Positions 11,073-21,734 of a DNA stretch of 64,000 nt are shown one piece after another. Source of the DNA: Macrothele yani (lineage: Eukaryota > Arthropoda > Arachnida > Araneae > Macrothelidae); the NCBI GenBank assembly GCA_039090855.1, contig CM077001.1, forward strand, positions 120,795,922-120,859,921. Direction: 5' to 3'. Numbering within the stretch: the first letter of the stretch is position 1; each line of letters starts with the position of its first letter. The notes beneath the pieces are model-generated. The model saw only the letters and a program-made list of their open reading frames with translations, did no database searches and was not told the origin of the DNA. The position numbers were made by a program, and so were the translations under genes.

Positions 11073-12369
11073 CAGGGTGTCCCAAAACGATTACCCTGAT
11101 TTCAACTGCTTTTAACTTTATTGTGAATATATTTGCAAACACCAGATTTTGCACATAAACGCACATGATAATAAAGTTCTATTTGGTGCACTCGATATGG
11201 GCACCGCGAGTGACACGCAAAATGACACATCTGTACTCTATCTCCCGCCACACATTTTGCGGCATTTGTGGAGTTACACTCTCTAGGGCTAGTCTGATTC
11301 GTTCACACAAAATGTGCGCATTTGGAACTGGTGTCGCATACACCGTGTCTTTAACATATCCCCAAAGGAAGAAGTCCAATGGAGTAATAATCGGTGATCT
11401 CGGTGACCATGGGATTGGATCGTCTCTACCAATCCATCGATTTGGAAAGTGATGGTGCAGCAGGTCTCGCTCATATGTTGCCCAGTGAGGAGGAGCTCCG
11501 TCTTGTTGGAAAAACACACGGGGCTGAGTCTCCTGCAATTGGGGTATTGCATAAATCTCAAGCATATCCGCATACACATGACCGGTGAGAGTTCTTTCAT
11601 GAAAAAGAAAGGCCCAATAACGCTGTCATGCCGTAATGCACACCACACATTAACCTTGGGACTGTCCCGCATGTGCTCCCTGGTGGTGTGTGGGTTTTCA
11701 GAACCCCAAATTTGCACGTTTTGTCTGTTTACAGCACCGCTAATGTGAAAAGTCGCTTCGTCCGAAAATGCTATCTGCTGTAAGAAATGTTCATCGTCCT
11801 CCAATTATTGGAACATGGTGTTAGCAAACTGCTCGCGTGCGTCAAAGTCCTGTGGCTTGAGTTCCTGAACAATCCGCACCTTGTACGCATACAATTTCAA
11901 CTGATTTCGTAGCACCCTGTGCACTGTACTCTTCGGTACCTTGAGCAGACGTTCAGCTTGCAGCACTGATTTTTGCGGTGATCGGGTGAAGGCTACATGA
12001 ATTTTTTCAACTGTCCCTTCAGATGATGAGGGTCGCCCAGCCCTTTTACCCTTTTCGACTGTACCTGTTTCTAAAAACTTTCGCATCCACGAATTTATGA
12101 ATTTCACATCTGGTGGTTGTTTTCTGTAACGAGTTGCCCCATTTTTGGCGACTTTGTCTCTGCCAGCCACACGACACACTGAGCCTTTTCTTGTGTAGAA
12201 GCCATGTCTTCAGATTCTACACCAACAGCGCTCCAAGTGGCGGACTTGAGTACTAGATCTCACAGCCAGCTAAACTTTCAGAGTGGACCTACTCACCTGC
12301 AAAATAAAATCGAAATCAGTGGAAAGTTATACCATTCCGAAATCAGGGTAATCGTTTTGAGACACCCTG
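11073..12369 (-). mobile_element. DD41D mariner-type element
   Basis: Inverted terminal repeats of about 30 bp (CAGGGTGTCCCAAAACGATT at the left, complement at the right with one change) are flanked by TA at 11071-11072 and 12370-12371. At 1297 bp it has the length of a full Tc1/mariner element. The spacing of 41 residues between the second and third catalytic Asp matches the DD41D group (known as rosa or visitor elements); that subgroup placement is an inference. Confidence 0.88.
11179..12205 (-). pseudogene. DD41D transposase, frameshifted
   Basis: The likely start is the ATG at 12205, giving MASTQEKAQCVVW and AETKSP, a DUF4817-like helix-turn-helix beginning. A frameshift near 12115 leads into PPDVKFINSWMRKF, a GRPSSS linker and a second DNA-binding helix set (KSVLQAERLLKVPKSTV). 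After a break near 11805 the catalytic core has FSDEATFH (first Asp), WGSENPH and VNVWCAL. A further shift near 11580 leads to FQQDGAPPHW (second Asp) and PLDFFLWGYVKD (third Asp), ending around 11179. All three Asp residues are present, but at least three frame breaks prevent a product. Confidence 0.88.
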
Positions 12370-13037
12370 TATTATAATCGTTCAAAAATCGCACTTTAGA
12401 TTTTCGACATAATTTTATTAAAAATATAAAATCCAGGTAAAGGCTCAATAACCGCGAGTTATAAATACCAAGTAAAGCGTAAAAGTTATGTGAACGCCGA
12501 CAGCACAACACTCCACAGAAATGCAGAACGCGAAACAACCCAGCACAGAACGAATGACTATCGGATAAAAACGTAACAATAGGAAGAAGCTTTAGGGGTA
12601 GGACTTGGAAAAATTCCGTTCAAGGTTAAACGCTCAGAGAACTTTCTCTGACAGATACAACTGATTAATAAGCTCTACATCCCAACGACATGTTCGGAAA
12701 GGTCATGGAGGTTAGACATATCAGCATATAGTTTTCTATGCCTCCATTCGCTGTTTTGGAAAACTTCCTTTGCATATGAGATGTTCACACCTCATGGTGT
12801 ATGTTTCTCTGCGCCCTGGCTATCTGCCTGGAATACTGTGTGAGACTAACTAAAGTTAAAAAAAAATGCTGAGAGGTGTAATTTTTTTTTTTTATAACTT
12901 CTGTTTTTTTACATCCCAGAGACCATGAATTTACGCCTGGAATGACCATTCTGGGAGAGCAACCGCCCTCCCTGCTCTCCCAGTAGCTAGGGGAGAGCAC
13001 GAGGCATGCCGCTACACTGAATATAACACACAACTTA

Positions 13038-14114
13038 CACAGGGTGCCCAGTAAAGTCCTTTCTCAGCCCCGTAACTTTCGAACGCCGACAGCTATAGCC
13101 ATAAAAACGGTGTCTAGGTATAGTAAAGTGACTATGCGCTATTCGACAAGACCACTCACAGCGCCTCCTATCGGCAAAGTCAGGAGCTAGCGTGCTGATC
13201 TCAAAAACTATACAAAAAACAGAAAAATAGTCAATTACAAAGTTGTAGAACAGTATCGATTTAGTACGAAAAGACACCTTGCGCACATGAATGCTGAGAA
13301 TAGAACGCGTACAACGCTCGTTTGTTTGTTCGCGATGTCGAACACTGCTACGTCACGAAACGCGTCAGAAAGGAGATAATATCGCCTCCCGCAAAGCACT
13401 AGCCCGACTCAACTGCGGAATGTTTGGTTCCAACATGACGGCGCCCCTCCGCACCAACCAGGAAACGTAAGAAGGTACGTGGTCGAGACATTCGAGCAAC
13501 AAATCAACGGCTATGGTGGTTGCGTACAGTGGCCTGCACGCTCACCGGACCTGACCCCTGGACTTCTTCCTGTGGGGCTACCTCAAATAGCAGGTGTATC
13601 AGACCCCTCCGACAACGTTGCAGGACCTTCGACGCCGTGTAACTGATGTTTGTTCCAGCGTGTCACCTGACATTCTGCAAAATCTGCAGCGTGAGATTCA
13701 ATCTAGAGTCCAAATATGTATTGCGGCTGACGGAGAGCACATTGTGCACCGACGGTAAATGTGCCTAGTGACAACAATTTGCTCCTTTCTGGCGCGTTTC
13801 GTGACGTAACAGTGTTCGACATCGTGAACAAACAAACGAGCGTAATACGCGTTCTATTCGTAGCATTCATGTTCCCAAGGTGTCTTTTCGTACTAAATCG
13901 ATCCTTCTCTACAACTTTGTATTTGACTATTTTCCCTTATCTCGTATAGTTTTCGAGATCGGCATGCTAACTCCTGACTTTGCCACTAGGAGGCGCTGTA
14001 AGCGGTCTCGAATAGCGCATAGCCACTTTACTATACCTAGACAACGTTTTTATGGCTAGAGCTGTCGGCGTTCGAAAGTTACGGGGCTGAGAAAAGACTG
14101 TACTGGGCGCCCTG
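13038..14114 (+). mobile_element. DD41D mariner-type element with about 340-bp inverted repeats
   Basis: The left arm (13038-13376) and the right arm (13771-14114) are inverted copies over about 340 bp, far longer than usual for this superfamily. Outer ends read CAGGGTGCCCAGTA and its near complement, with TA on each side (13036-13037 and 14115-14116). The middle, about 395 bp, holds only the last part of a transposase gene (13412-13757). It is therefore a non-autonomous derivative nested in the hAT element. Confidence 0.88.
13412..13757 (+). pseudogene. DD41D transposase carboxy-terminal fragment
   Basis: Begins abruptly in the catalytic core with WFQHDGAPPHQ (second Asp). It continues with VQWPARSPDLTP and, after a one-base loss near 13557, LDFFLWGYLK with the third Asp; 41 residues separate them when the shift is allowed for. 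It ends in a DGEHIVHRR tail. The DNA-binding domain and first Asp are missing, replaced by the long inverted repeat. Confidence 0.82.
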
Positions 14115-14414
14115 TATATTTATATATAAAGAGAACTAAAATAGTTTTAATTTTTTTTATCCCTTATGATTTCCACTCAGTTATAAACAGAGGCTAGAAG
14201 ACGAACAGATTTCAAGACAGTGACTCATTAAAGGTAAACATTTCATGTCTCTGTGTATATACAGCGGGTTCGGCGAGACAGTTTCAGCTTTTTCACTACC
14301 TTCCACCCACAACTCCCTGCTTGCACTTGGAATCGTTAATGGGCGAAGTCCACCATGACTTCACATCGCATTAAAAAAAATGCACTAAGAAAAGTATGCA
14401 ATGCTAAATTACTA

Positions 14415-14455
14415 AAAATTCCAAGACAAAATCTAGGATTTTGTCTTGGAATTTT
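14415..14455. repeat. Perfect 19-bp hairpin
   Basis: Arms 14415-14433 and 14437-14455 (AAAATTCCAAGACAAAATC and complement) flank the 3-base loop TAG. It lies in the hAT family-a body. No gene is near, so a terminator or RNA role is not suggested. Confidence 0.92.
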
Positions 14456-14723
14456 AAGCTTTTAACTCATGTTCGTGCGAGAACAGTGGAAGATACAGTG
14501 ACTTTTTATGAAAAATCTGCAGGTAATATATTAGTTTGAAGAATGCACTACGTATTAATTATCTCAAACATATTGCTACGGTTTCGTGTTTTAACGGATT
14601 TCAATAATGATTTTCTCATCATAAGTTCTTTGGGGGCCCACTCAGATTTCTTATACTCGGTAGCCTACTCAGGTATCAAAGACTAGGGGCCCACTAAGGC
14701 CCTAATCCGGTCCTGACACTCAT

Positions 14724-15304
14724 GCACTCTTGTAATTTGTAAATCATGGTTTTTCATACTGGAAAAACGCAGAAGAATGCATCAATATTCATGAAAAATT
14801 TAATGGTTGGTAATTAATTTTAAACTTTAACCACCATGTAAGTGAACAAAAAAGCTGGCAACATTTTCTTTTTTGATTTGGATCTATTTATCTGAAGTCG
14901 CGCAGAGTATTAATTATTACAAATCCAATGCATACTTCTAGAGTTTCGTGTTTCAATGGACTTCATATTGATTCTTCGTCATCAGATATTTGGGGCACAC
15001 TCAGACATCTTTTAGCGTATAGGTGCCCGCTAAGACCTTAATTCGTCCCTAGTTGGCGTGTAATAAAGAAAATTATTTGTGGCAAAATGCATTGGTTTTT
15101 AAATATTTTGCATTGCATCATATCTAAAGGACATAAATAATACGACTTAAAACACTTTAATGAGGGCTGTTTTTCAATGCACTTTCAAGAAAAAAACGAT
15201 TAGCAGGTTACAAATTAGTTTGATTTCAGTTTAAACAAAAGCACCTTCGTCTATTATAACCGTTAACCTTCTTCCCTTAAGGGTCTTAAATCCCCTACTT
15301 ATTC
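14724..15304. repeat. Diverged second copy of the hAT family-a right end
   Basis: From about 14935 to 15057 the sequence follows 14575-14715 with many changes: TTTCGTGTTT, a CATCAGATATTTGGGGC segment, and an end reading TAAGACCTTAATTCGTCCCT. It is probably an older family-a element beside or beneath the younger one. The remaining 15058-15304 is AT-rich and I see nothing in it. Confidence 0.6.
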
Positions 15305-16525
15305 AGGACAGTGCAGGAGCTTTGTGAATTAACGAAAAGACAAAAAAAAAAAAGGGGGGGGGGTCGAATTCAGGTTACAAGACAATTTTTGTACTAACTA
15401 GAAAAAAAAAAAAAACTTGTATCAGCATCATTTCAAAGTCCTACAATTTTTTTACTTCAGTGCTCACAACGGAAAGGTTTCGACGTAAGTAAAAGTTTAA
15501 TGTTTTCAAAATTACTGAGTTTTTAATTACTTTGCGAGCTTTCACATAATTGTAGCAGTCTTGTAAAAACACTGACTGAAAGATGTACATGAATGTATCG
15601 CTCCCTAGAATTAAATTTCAGAACTTTTTCTTTTTTGCTTAAAAACATTTAAATTGTTCATATGAAAAACACTTCTTGACACAGTCACTCCAGAAATTTC
15701 AAAATTCCAATTTACACAGCTTACAGTGGAATATTCAGGGACTGCATTAAAAATTTCAATGCGTGAAAAAGGCAGAGATAACAAGAATGAGATGCGCAAT
15801 AAAACGACCATAAGTTATTTAAACGCAATAACTGGATTACAAGTCCACCGTCGTGACTACTCCGTCATCCTGTCACGGTAGCTACCGTCGCTATGTGTAG
15901 ACACAGAAAGATTCTCAAGAGACGTCCAAGAAACAACTGAGTTGACGATGATTGTATTAAAATTCCCGCTGAAAGAGCACAAGGATAAGATCTCATTGTA
16001 CTAATCAATCGACCACCGCTTCAAATAAGACGCTTTTTAAATAAGTGCAGGAGATATAAAACGCTTTGCAAGAGAAGTGGAAGAAAAAAATAATGCACAC
16101 CCGTCGACGAGACTCGAAGCCACGCGGACAGAGCCCAATGGATTAGCAGTCCGTCGCCTTAATCTATCGGTCACCTAGTCACGCGCATACCCCTACAGAA
16201 TATATCACATATATTAATTTATTCCCTGTTCTTGAACAATGCATATGAGAGTTGGTTTGGTAAATGTTAACCGCAGACTGCATCTTGTTTTGTACGTTTC
16301 CGATGAGACTTCGCTTCCAGCGAGCATGCCCTTCGAGTCGCTTAGTGCAATTAGCTTCAAAGCTCCGGATTCTTCCCCACGCCCTCTATCTTTTTTTTTT
16401 TTTATGGTACATCGGTGACTAAAAATCAAAATGTGCATGCTAGTCAGTGGCGTAAGCTGTAGCCAAAAATTTCTTAAGGCTGGGGAGTGCCATCAGGTGA
16501 AAGCCTCCCGGAAAAATACGATATA
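15305..16525. repeat. tRNA-Ser repeat unit 1
   Basis: First recognisable member of the tandem unit, starting at GGACAGTGCAGGAGC. Shared landmarks are CTTGTATCAG, CGCTCCCTAGAATTAAATTT, CACCGTCGTGACTACTCCG, GAAAGAGCACAAGGATAA, the tRNA position, and GTGAAAGCCTCCCGGAAAAA. The unit is cut by the Tc1-like element at 16526; its last bases and (TA)n tract follow that insertion at about 17970-18020. Confidence 0.85.
16105..16180 (-). pseudogene. tRNA-Ser(GCT) pseudogene
   Basis: Aligned with the gene at 44755-44836, this copy keeps the GGACTGCTAATCCATTG anticodon region apart from one stem change. It has lost several bases in the T arm (CTCGAAGCC in place of ATTCGAACCC on the plus strand) and has changes in the D arm and acceptor stem. 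It cannot fold as a normal tRNA. Confidence 0.85.
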
Positions 16526-16585
16526 CACTGAAGTGCCAGAAAAACTGGTACACCAGTGTAATACTTGGTAGGTCCCCCACGGCAG

Positions 16586-16808
16586 GCCGCCCCGGTGGCC
16601 CAGTGGTCTGAGGCGATGGCCTCTGATCATTCGTCCGAAAGGGGTCCGGGTTCGAATCCCGGTGAGGCATGGATATTGTGTTTGTCTTATAGCACTGGCT
16701 CTCTCCCTTCCCTGGAACCAGTGACCCTAAATTAGGGATGGGCGACTGCTTATAGCCCATTGAGTTGCTCGCGGTGGTCGTTAAACCTCCAATCCAATCC
16801 AATCCAAA
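16586..16808 (+). mobile_element. tRNA-derived SINE, family 1, copy 2
   Basis: Same tRNA-like head (B box GGTTCGAATCC) and body as the copy at 10206, but the tail is (AATCC)n instead of poly(A). The 13-bp direct repeat TCCCCCACGGCAG at 16573-16585 and 16809-16821 is its target duplication. It sits just beyond the end of the Tc1-like transposase gene. Confidence 0.93.
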
Positions 16809-16810
16809 TC

Positions 16811-17815
16811 CCCCACGGCAGCGCAGGACTGCAGAAATACGACGGGCCATGGACTCCACTAGCTTCTGGAAATATGCTGTAGGCAATGCACACCATACTT
16901 CCTGCAGAGCGTTCCACAATTCGGGTGTATTCCGAGGTCTCGGATTCCTGTGTTCGATAGCGCGTTGCATGGCATCCCAAATGTGTTCTATCGCGTTCAG
17001 ATCTGGGGACTTGGGTGGGAATGGCAACACCCCAAACTCAGATGAATGCTCCTCTAACCATAATGTGGCGTCCCGACACTTGTGTGGAGGTGCATTGTCC
17101 TGTTGGAACAGGCCCAACCCATCAGCATGAATGCAGGACATGAACGGGTGTACCTCGTCAGAAAGGATGCGCACATAGCGTTGGCCGGTCACAAACGTTT
17201 GTAGACGTACCAGGGGTCTCAGTGAAGTCCAGCTAAACACACTTCATACCATTACGGACCCCCACCAGCCGGTACAGTTCCCTGTTGACAGGCGGGATCC
17301 ATGGCTTCATGGGGTTTGCGCCACACACGAATCCTTCCATCTGCTCGATACAGTTGGAAACGCGACTCGTCAGACCAGGCTACTTGTTTCCAGTCATCAA
17401 TTGTCCAGTGGCGGTGTTGCCGTTCCCAAGCGAGGCGAATAGCTCTGTGTCGTGCACCCATCAAGGGGACTCGAGTTGGGCGTCGGCTCCCAAAGACCAT
17501 ATCGTGCAGGGTACGTTGCTCAGTCCGGACGCTGATGCTTGTTGAGGTTCCAGCATTGAATTCCGATTATACCTGCGAGAGTGTTGCAGGCCTATCGCGT
17601 GAAACGATTCTTGACAGCCGACGATGGTCACGTTCACCCAATGTCTTTTTACGGCTACACTGGTATCGTAGGTTGGAGGTTTTGCCGGAATTCTTGTAGT
17701 CACGGTACATACACCCTTACAATGGTCGTCCGTGAAAATCCGAACTTCGTTTCTACCTCCGATATACTATGGCCCATCTCACGAGCGCCAACTATGACAA
17801 CCGCGTTGAAAATCG
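16811..17815 (-). pseudogene. Tc1-like transposase with DD36E spacing, broken
   Basis: Read from 17815: an amino-terminal helix-turn-helix with GAREMGHSISEV and KFGFSRTTIVRVY, then after frame breaks MGFGSRRPTRVPL-like sequence (about 17500), WSDESRFQLY (first Asp, about 17370), GLFQQDNAPPHK (second Asp, about 17100) and SPDLNAIEHIWD (Glu, about 16990). I count 36 residues between the second Asp and the Glu, against 34 in classical Tc1. It ends in ISAVLRCRGG at about 16815. Breaks occur near 17250 and 17500 and in the amino-terminal part. DD36E elements have been described in animals under the name Incomer; membership here is an inference from spacing only. Confidence 0.85.
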
Positions 17816-19047
17816 CTTAAATCGTTATTGCTTCTCATTCTCATGCCGAAAACAGCTGTGACAGCTGGCAAGGTTGTCCATCGCTTTATATACGCACTGG
17901 CGGACGCAGCCTAGTACGCGCATAGGTGACGTTGCTATGTATTTTGTATAAGCTCCCGGAACATATACATGTGAAAGCCTCCCGGAAAAAATAGCGATAT
18001 GAATTTATATATATATATCGCTTTATATTCGTAAATTCGTTTTCTCAATCACGCTGAAGGGGGCTTGCAGCCCTACGACGATCCCCCCCACCGGTTACGC
18101 CTGTGATGCCAGTTCCAGAATGCAAGCTCGTTGTTAAAAAAAAAAACACATGTGCAGCAATGAAGTGATTTCTCAGTTTTTTAAGCAAATAAAGAACAAT
18201 TATTTATATTTGCATGGACAGTGCGGGAGCTTTATGAATGAACGAAAAAAAAAAAACTGAAAAAAAAACTTGGAATTCAGGTTACATGATAATTTTCGCA
18301 CTAGCTAGGAAAGAAAAACAAAATCGTACCAGTGCCACGTCGAAGTCCTTCAGAGCTCACAGCAAAATGATTTCGATGTAAGTGAAAGTTTAATGTTTTA
18401 AAAATTACTGAGTTTTTAATTACTTTGTAAGTGTTCACGTAAATGCATGTCAATGAGAGTCTTGTAAAAACATTAATTGAAAGATGTAGAGAATGTTTCA
18501 CTCCCTAGAATTAAATTTGAAAACTATTATTATTATTATCTTTTTCTTTTTCTGCTGAAAAACATTTTAAATTGCTCATATTGAAGAAACCTGCTGACGC
18601 AATCACTCCCGAAATTTTAAAATTCCGATATGCACAGCCTATAGTGGAACATTCAGGGACTGTATGAAAAATTCCAATGTGTGAAAAAAAACAAAAAAAA
18701 AAAAAAAAAAAACAGAGACAACAAGATTGAGATGTGCAATAAAACGACCATAAGTTATTTAGACGTAATCACTGGATTACAAGCCCACCGTCGTGACTAC
18801 TCCGCCATCCTGTCACGGCAGCAACCGTCGCTAAGTGAAGATACAGAAAGATTCGCAAGAGACGTTCGAGAAACAACCGAGTTGTCAACAATGATGGCAT
18901 TAAAATCCCCGCTGAAAGAGCACAAGGATAACATCCCACTAAATCAATCAATTGACCAACGCTTCACGTAAGACGCATTTTAAATGAGTGCATAACATAT
19001 AAAACACTTTACAAGAGAAGTGGAAGAAAGAAAAAAGGTACACCTGC

Positions 19048-19129
19048 CGACGAGGATGGGATTCGAACCCACGCGGGCAGAGCCCAATGGATTAGCAGTC
19101 CATCGCCTTAACCGCTCGGCCACCTCGTT
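19048..19129 (-). tRNA. trnS(gct): tRNA-Ser(GCT), near intact
   Basis: An 82-base minus-strand tRNA with the anticodon loop CTGCTAA (anticodon GCT, reading AGC/AGU), a paired anticodon stem (ATGGA/TCCAT), a long variable arm (GGGC/GCCC) typical of serine tRNA, and discriminator G at 19048. Internal promoters are intact: A box TGGCCGAGCGGTTAAGG and B box GGTTCGAATCC. A short T-run follows on the minus strand (19032-19036 region), a possible polymerase III stop. The first acceptor base is A instead of G, making an A-C mismatch at position 1, so function is uncertain. Confidence 0.85.
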
Positions 19130-19313
19130 ACGTACACGAGATTGCGAAATGTCTGGAAATCCATACACCTGTTCTTGGAAGAAACTTGTGGCACGAGGAT
19201 TACAAAATGTTAACTGGAAACTGCAGCTTGATGAGGTTATCGTAAGTTTTCGCTTCTAGCGTGCATACAAGTCACTCAGTGTATCTAGCTTGAAAGCTGA
19301 GGATTCTCCCAAC

Positions 19314-19339
19314 CGCTCTCTCTCTCTCTCTCTCTCTCT
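19314..19339. repeat. (CT)n microsatellite
   Basis: Uninterrupted CT repeat within unit 2, followed by TTATACATTGTTATACATAAA, which leads to the first of three adjacent transposons. Confidence 0.9.
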
Positions 19340-19375
19340 GTCTTATACATTGTTATACATAAATACACTGCCGGC

Positions 19376-20767
19376 CACCCAAAATGCAACACCAAGAAGG
19401 ACACGAGATAGCAAAGTCAGATTTCCTGGACACATAACAACAGATACAAAGATGAAACGATTGAGCTTACAGGCCCGTGCGACTTGCGGGAACACGCAGA
19501 TATCAATAGTTCGTGTGGCACATATGGCTGCCAATAACGGCCGCTACACGCCGCGGCATCGAACGAAAGAGGCTTTGTATGTGGGCTTGGAGTATGTCGG
19601 TTCAGGCTGCTTCCACACGTTGCCACAGTTCATCAGGCGTAGCCGCGGGTGGTGCTTTGCCGGGCCACTCGGTTGCCGATCAGCGACCAGACGTGTTCGA
19701 TGGGAGACATATCGAGAGAACAGGCGGCCACGGCAGCAGTGACACCTGGTGGGTCGTGAGGAATTGTTACGCGATGCGTGCCACGTGCGGGCGCGCATTG
19801 TCCTGTTGAAACGTGGCCGCTGGCAGGTCCTGCAGGTAAGGGAGAACTACAACGTCGGAGATGTAGCGGTGGCTGTTGAGTGTACCGGCGATGCGTACCA
19901 GAGGGGTGCGGGTGTCATATCCTATTGCGCCCCAATCCATAACGCCAGGCGACGGACCGGTATGGCGATGCATAATGCAGACGTCATACAGTCTCTCGCC
20001 ACGGTGCCGTCATACGCGGATCCGACCATCGTGGTGTTGCAGGCAGAAGCGGTATTCGTCGGAGAAGACAGTGTCGTGCCATTCCCTAGTGCAGGTGCGA
20101 CGTTCAACGGCCCACTGCCGCCGCGCTCGCCGGTGGTGTAACGTCAATGGTAATCGGAGCAATGGGCGCCGTGTGACAAGTCCCCGCTCCTGCAGACGAC
20201 GTCGAACGGTACATGCTGACACAGGTTGTTGCGCAACACACCCTAATTCCTGCGCTAACGTTCGTGATGTGGCGGTGCGAGCCGTCAATGCTCGCCGCAC
20301 AACATGCCGGTTACTCTAGTTTGGTGGTGTGCCGCGGTTGCGGCAATCGCTCACGTCGGTCCGTCCGTCCCTCCTGCGCCCACCGAATCCATACTCGCCT
20401 CACTGTGGCTGGATGTCGTCCCACACGGGCACCGATGTCTCGGTACGATAAATCGCTGCCGCGATAAGCCACTATTCGTCCTCTGTCGAACTCCGAATCG
20501 TGCTGGAATGACTGCCGTATTCTGCGATGAGGCATCAAGAAGTTTCCCACGCACAGGTCCGGCAGCACAACACACTTCCACTACTTACCCCCCGCCTTCT
20601 GTGCACCCGTCTTATAGTGCTCCTCGGTGGCGTGCCGGGCGCACATGATTTGCATATGCCCTGCAATGCTAATCGTTTGCACGTCCTCTCGCGGGCGACG
20701 CATGCTGTGAATTTCAGGCCAATTTGATGCTTCCTTCTTGGTGTTGCATTTTGGGTGGCCAGCAGTG
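19376..20767 (-). mobile_element. Tc1-like element B, copy 1
   Basis: Ends CACTGCCGGCCACCCAAAAT (left) and its near complement (right, to 20767) form inverted repeats of about 35 bp, with TA before the left end and TGTA after the right. A second, oppositely oriented copy at 24991-26400 shares both ends. The element carries a broken transposase. Confidence 0.9.
19505..20568 (-). pseudogene. Tc1-like transposase B1, frameshifted
   Basis: Read from 20568: paired helix-turn-helix (SEFDRGRIVAYR, YRDIGARVGRHPATVRRVW), then a break near 20310; TLAQELGCVAQQPVSACTVRR, FSDEYRFCLQHHDGRIRV (first Asp, with Glu-Tyr replacing Glu-Ser), a break near 20000; MHRHTGPSPGV, TFQQDNARPHVAR (second Asp), then a break near 19790 before the segment expected to hold SPDLSPIE. 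The carboxy end, ending in a GSH...NY tail, reaches about 19505. GC content is higher than in the surrounding repeat unit, as expected for an independent element. Confidence 0.88.
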
Positions 20768-20779
20768 TGTATATATATA

Positions 20780-21729
20780 CTACGTTCAAAATGTTCCGGA
20801 ACTTTTTGAATATTTGCCAAATGTCAGTGAATTAAGTCATTCCCCGCTGAGCAAGTGAAGAGCAAGATGTGACCGACCAGCCAGAACCGGTCTGATCCAG
20901 ATCCAACACGTACAGCGTATGTGCGTAGTTCGTGATTACAGGCATTCGGGGCTCTCAGTCGCGAGGACAGCGATGTCGAATTTTGAACAGCGTTCAAGTG
21001 TAACATTTTGTGTTCTGATCGTAAAACATTTCGCTGAGACTTTTCAGATGATTAAGTCAGCGTACGGCGATAGTGCAATGAGTCGAACTAGAGTTTATGA
21101 GTCTGAGTAAACTGGCGACAGAGTATCGAGGATAATGAGAGGTCAGGACGACCTTAGACCTTTCTTTTGGAGGCTAGCCGCTCCGAAGGAAAGGTCTTGT
21201 TAACAGTTTTCTTCGATTACAAGGGGGTCATACACAAGGAATTTCTTCAACATGGTCGTACAGTCACTAAAGAAGAGTTCATCAACGTCGTGAAACGTCT
21301 CCGAGAATCAGTGAGACGCAAGCGACCGGATCTTTTGAAGACCAACTCGTGGGTGCTACATCACGATAATGCGCCGGTTCACAGATCCATCCTGGTGTCC
21401 GATTACCTGTCCAAACATCACATTTCCGTTCTTCCACACCAGCTTATTCCTCTGATCTCACCCCGTGTGACATTTTCCTTTTTCCCTAGATGAAGAATTT
21501 GTTTAAGGGGCGACGCTTCTCAAGTTCCGAAGAAGTGAAACGAGCTGCGACGGAGGCACTGGAGGATCTGGCAAAAGAAGGCTTGCAATCTGCATTTAAA
21601 TCTTTGTATGAGCGCTGGCAAAAAAGCATAGTTGCACAGGGTAACTACTTCGAAGGAAACTCTGCATAAACAGGTATTATCTGTACTCATTTTTTTTATA
21701 TGAAAAGTTCCGGAACTTTTTGAACGCAG
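20780..21729 (+). mobile_element. Mariner (DD34D-type) element, internally deleted
   Basis: Inverted ends CTACGTTCAAAATGTTCCGG (left) and complement (right) are flanked by TA at 20778-20779 and 21730-21731. At 950 bp it is shorter than an intact mariner (about 1.3 kb). It lies 12 bp after Tc1-like element B1 and 5 bp before the next Tc1-like element. Confidence 0.88.
20973..21669 (+). pseudogene. Mariner transposase, deleted and frameshifted
   Basis: The first 43 codons give a mariner-type DNA-binding start (FEQRSSVTFCVLIVKHF, MIKSAYGDSAMSRTRVYE). A deletion removes roughly 110 residues including the first catalytic Asp. The core then continues as KVLLTVFFDYKGVIHKEFL, VLHHDNAPVHRS (second Asp, about 21370) and ISVLPH. 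A one-base change near 21440 shifts out of SSDLTPCDIFLFP, which carries the third Asp in the other frame. The tail LYERWQKSI...YFEG reaches 21669. Resembles the mariner part of SETMAR-type proteins but nothing here suggests domestication. Confidence 0.88.
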
Positions 21730-21734
21730 TAATA

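Larger units (their letters stand above)
10884..14715. mobile_element. hAT-type element (family a) with two nested mariner-type elements
   Basis: Ends CAGGGCCGGATTA (from 10884) and TAATCCGGTCCTG (to 14715) are inverted copies, and the 8-bp repeat ACACTCAT flanks both sides (10876-10883, 14716-14723). An 8-bp duplication with CAG...CTG ends is the hallmark of the hAT superfamily. No hAT transposase is visible, so it is non-autonomous. Its own DNA is 10884-11070, 12372-13036 and 14117-14715; the remainder is the elements at 11073-12369 and 13038-14114. The copy beginning at 52338 supports this reconstruction, because there the left end is followed directly by the segment seen here at about 14150-14310. 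Confidence 0.8.
16526..17960 (-). mobile_element. Tc1-like element (DD36E spacing), right end unclear
   Basis: Starts with CACTGAAGTGCCAGAAAAAC after a TA (16524-16525). The matching right terminal repeat was not found; sequence homologous to the host repeat resumes at about 17970 with GTGAAAGCCTCCCGG. That same motif also stands before the left end (16495), so about 35 bp of host sequence is present on both sides. This could reflect repair or unequal exchange. It contains a broken transposase and a SINE. Confidence 0.75.
17970..19375. repeat. tRNA-Ser repeat unit 2
   Basis: Runs from the (TA)n tract at about 18002-18016 through CGCTTTATATTCG, TTCCAGAATGCAAGC and CGCTCCCTAGAATTAAATTT to the tRNA at 19048-19129. 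About 250 bp further it ends in a (CT)n tract (19314-19339). The remaining part of the unit is missing or displaced by the three transposons that follow; the next (TA)n tract is at 23165-23182. Confidence 0.85.

Noticed and set aside
21167..21493. SETMAR-like domesticated mariner gene
   Set aside because: No SET domain or intron is nearby, the core has a deletion and frameshift, and both terminal repeats with TA borders are present.
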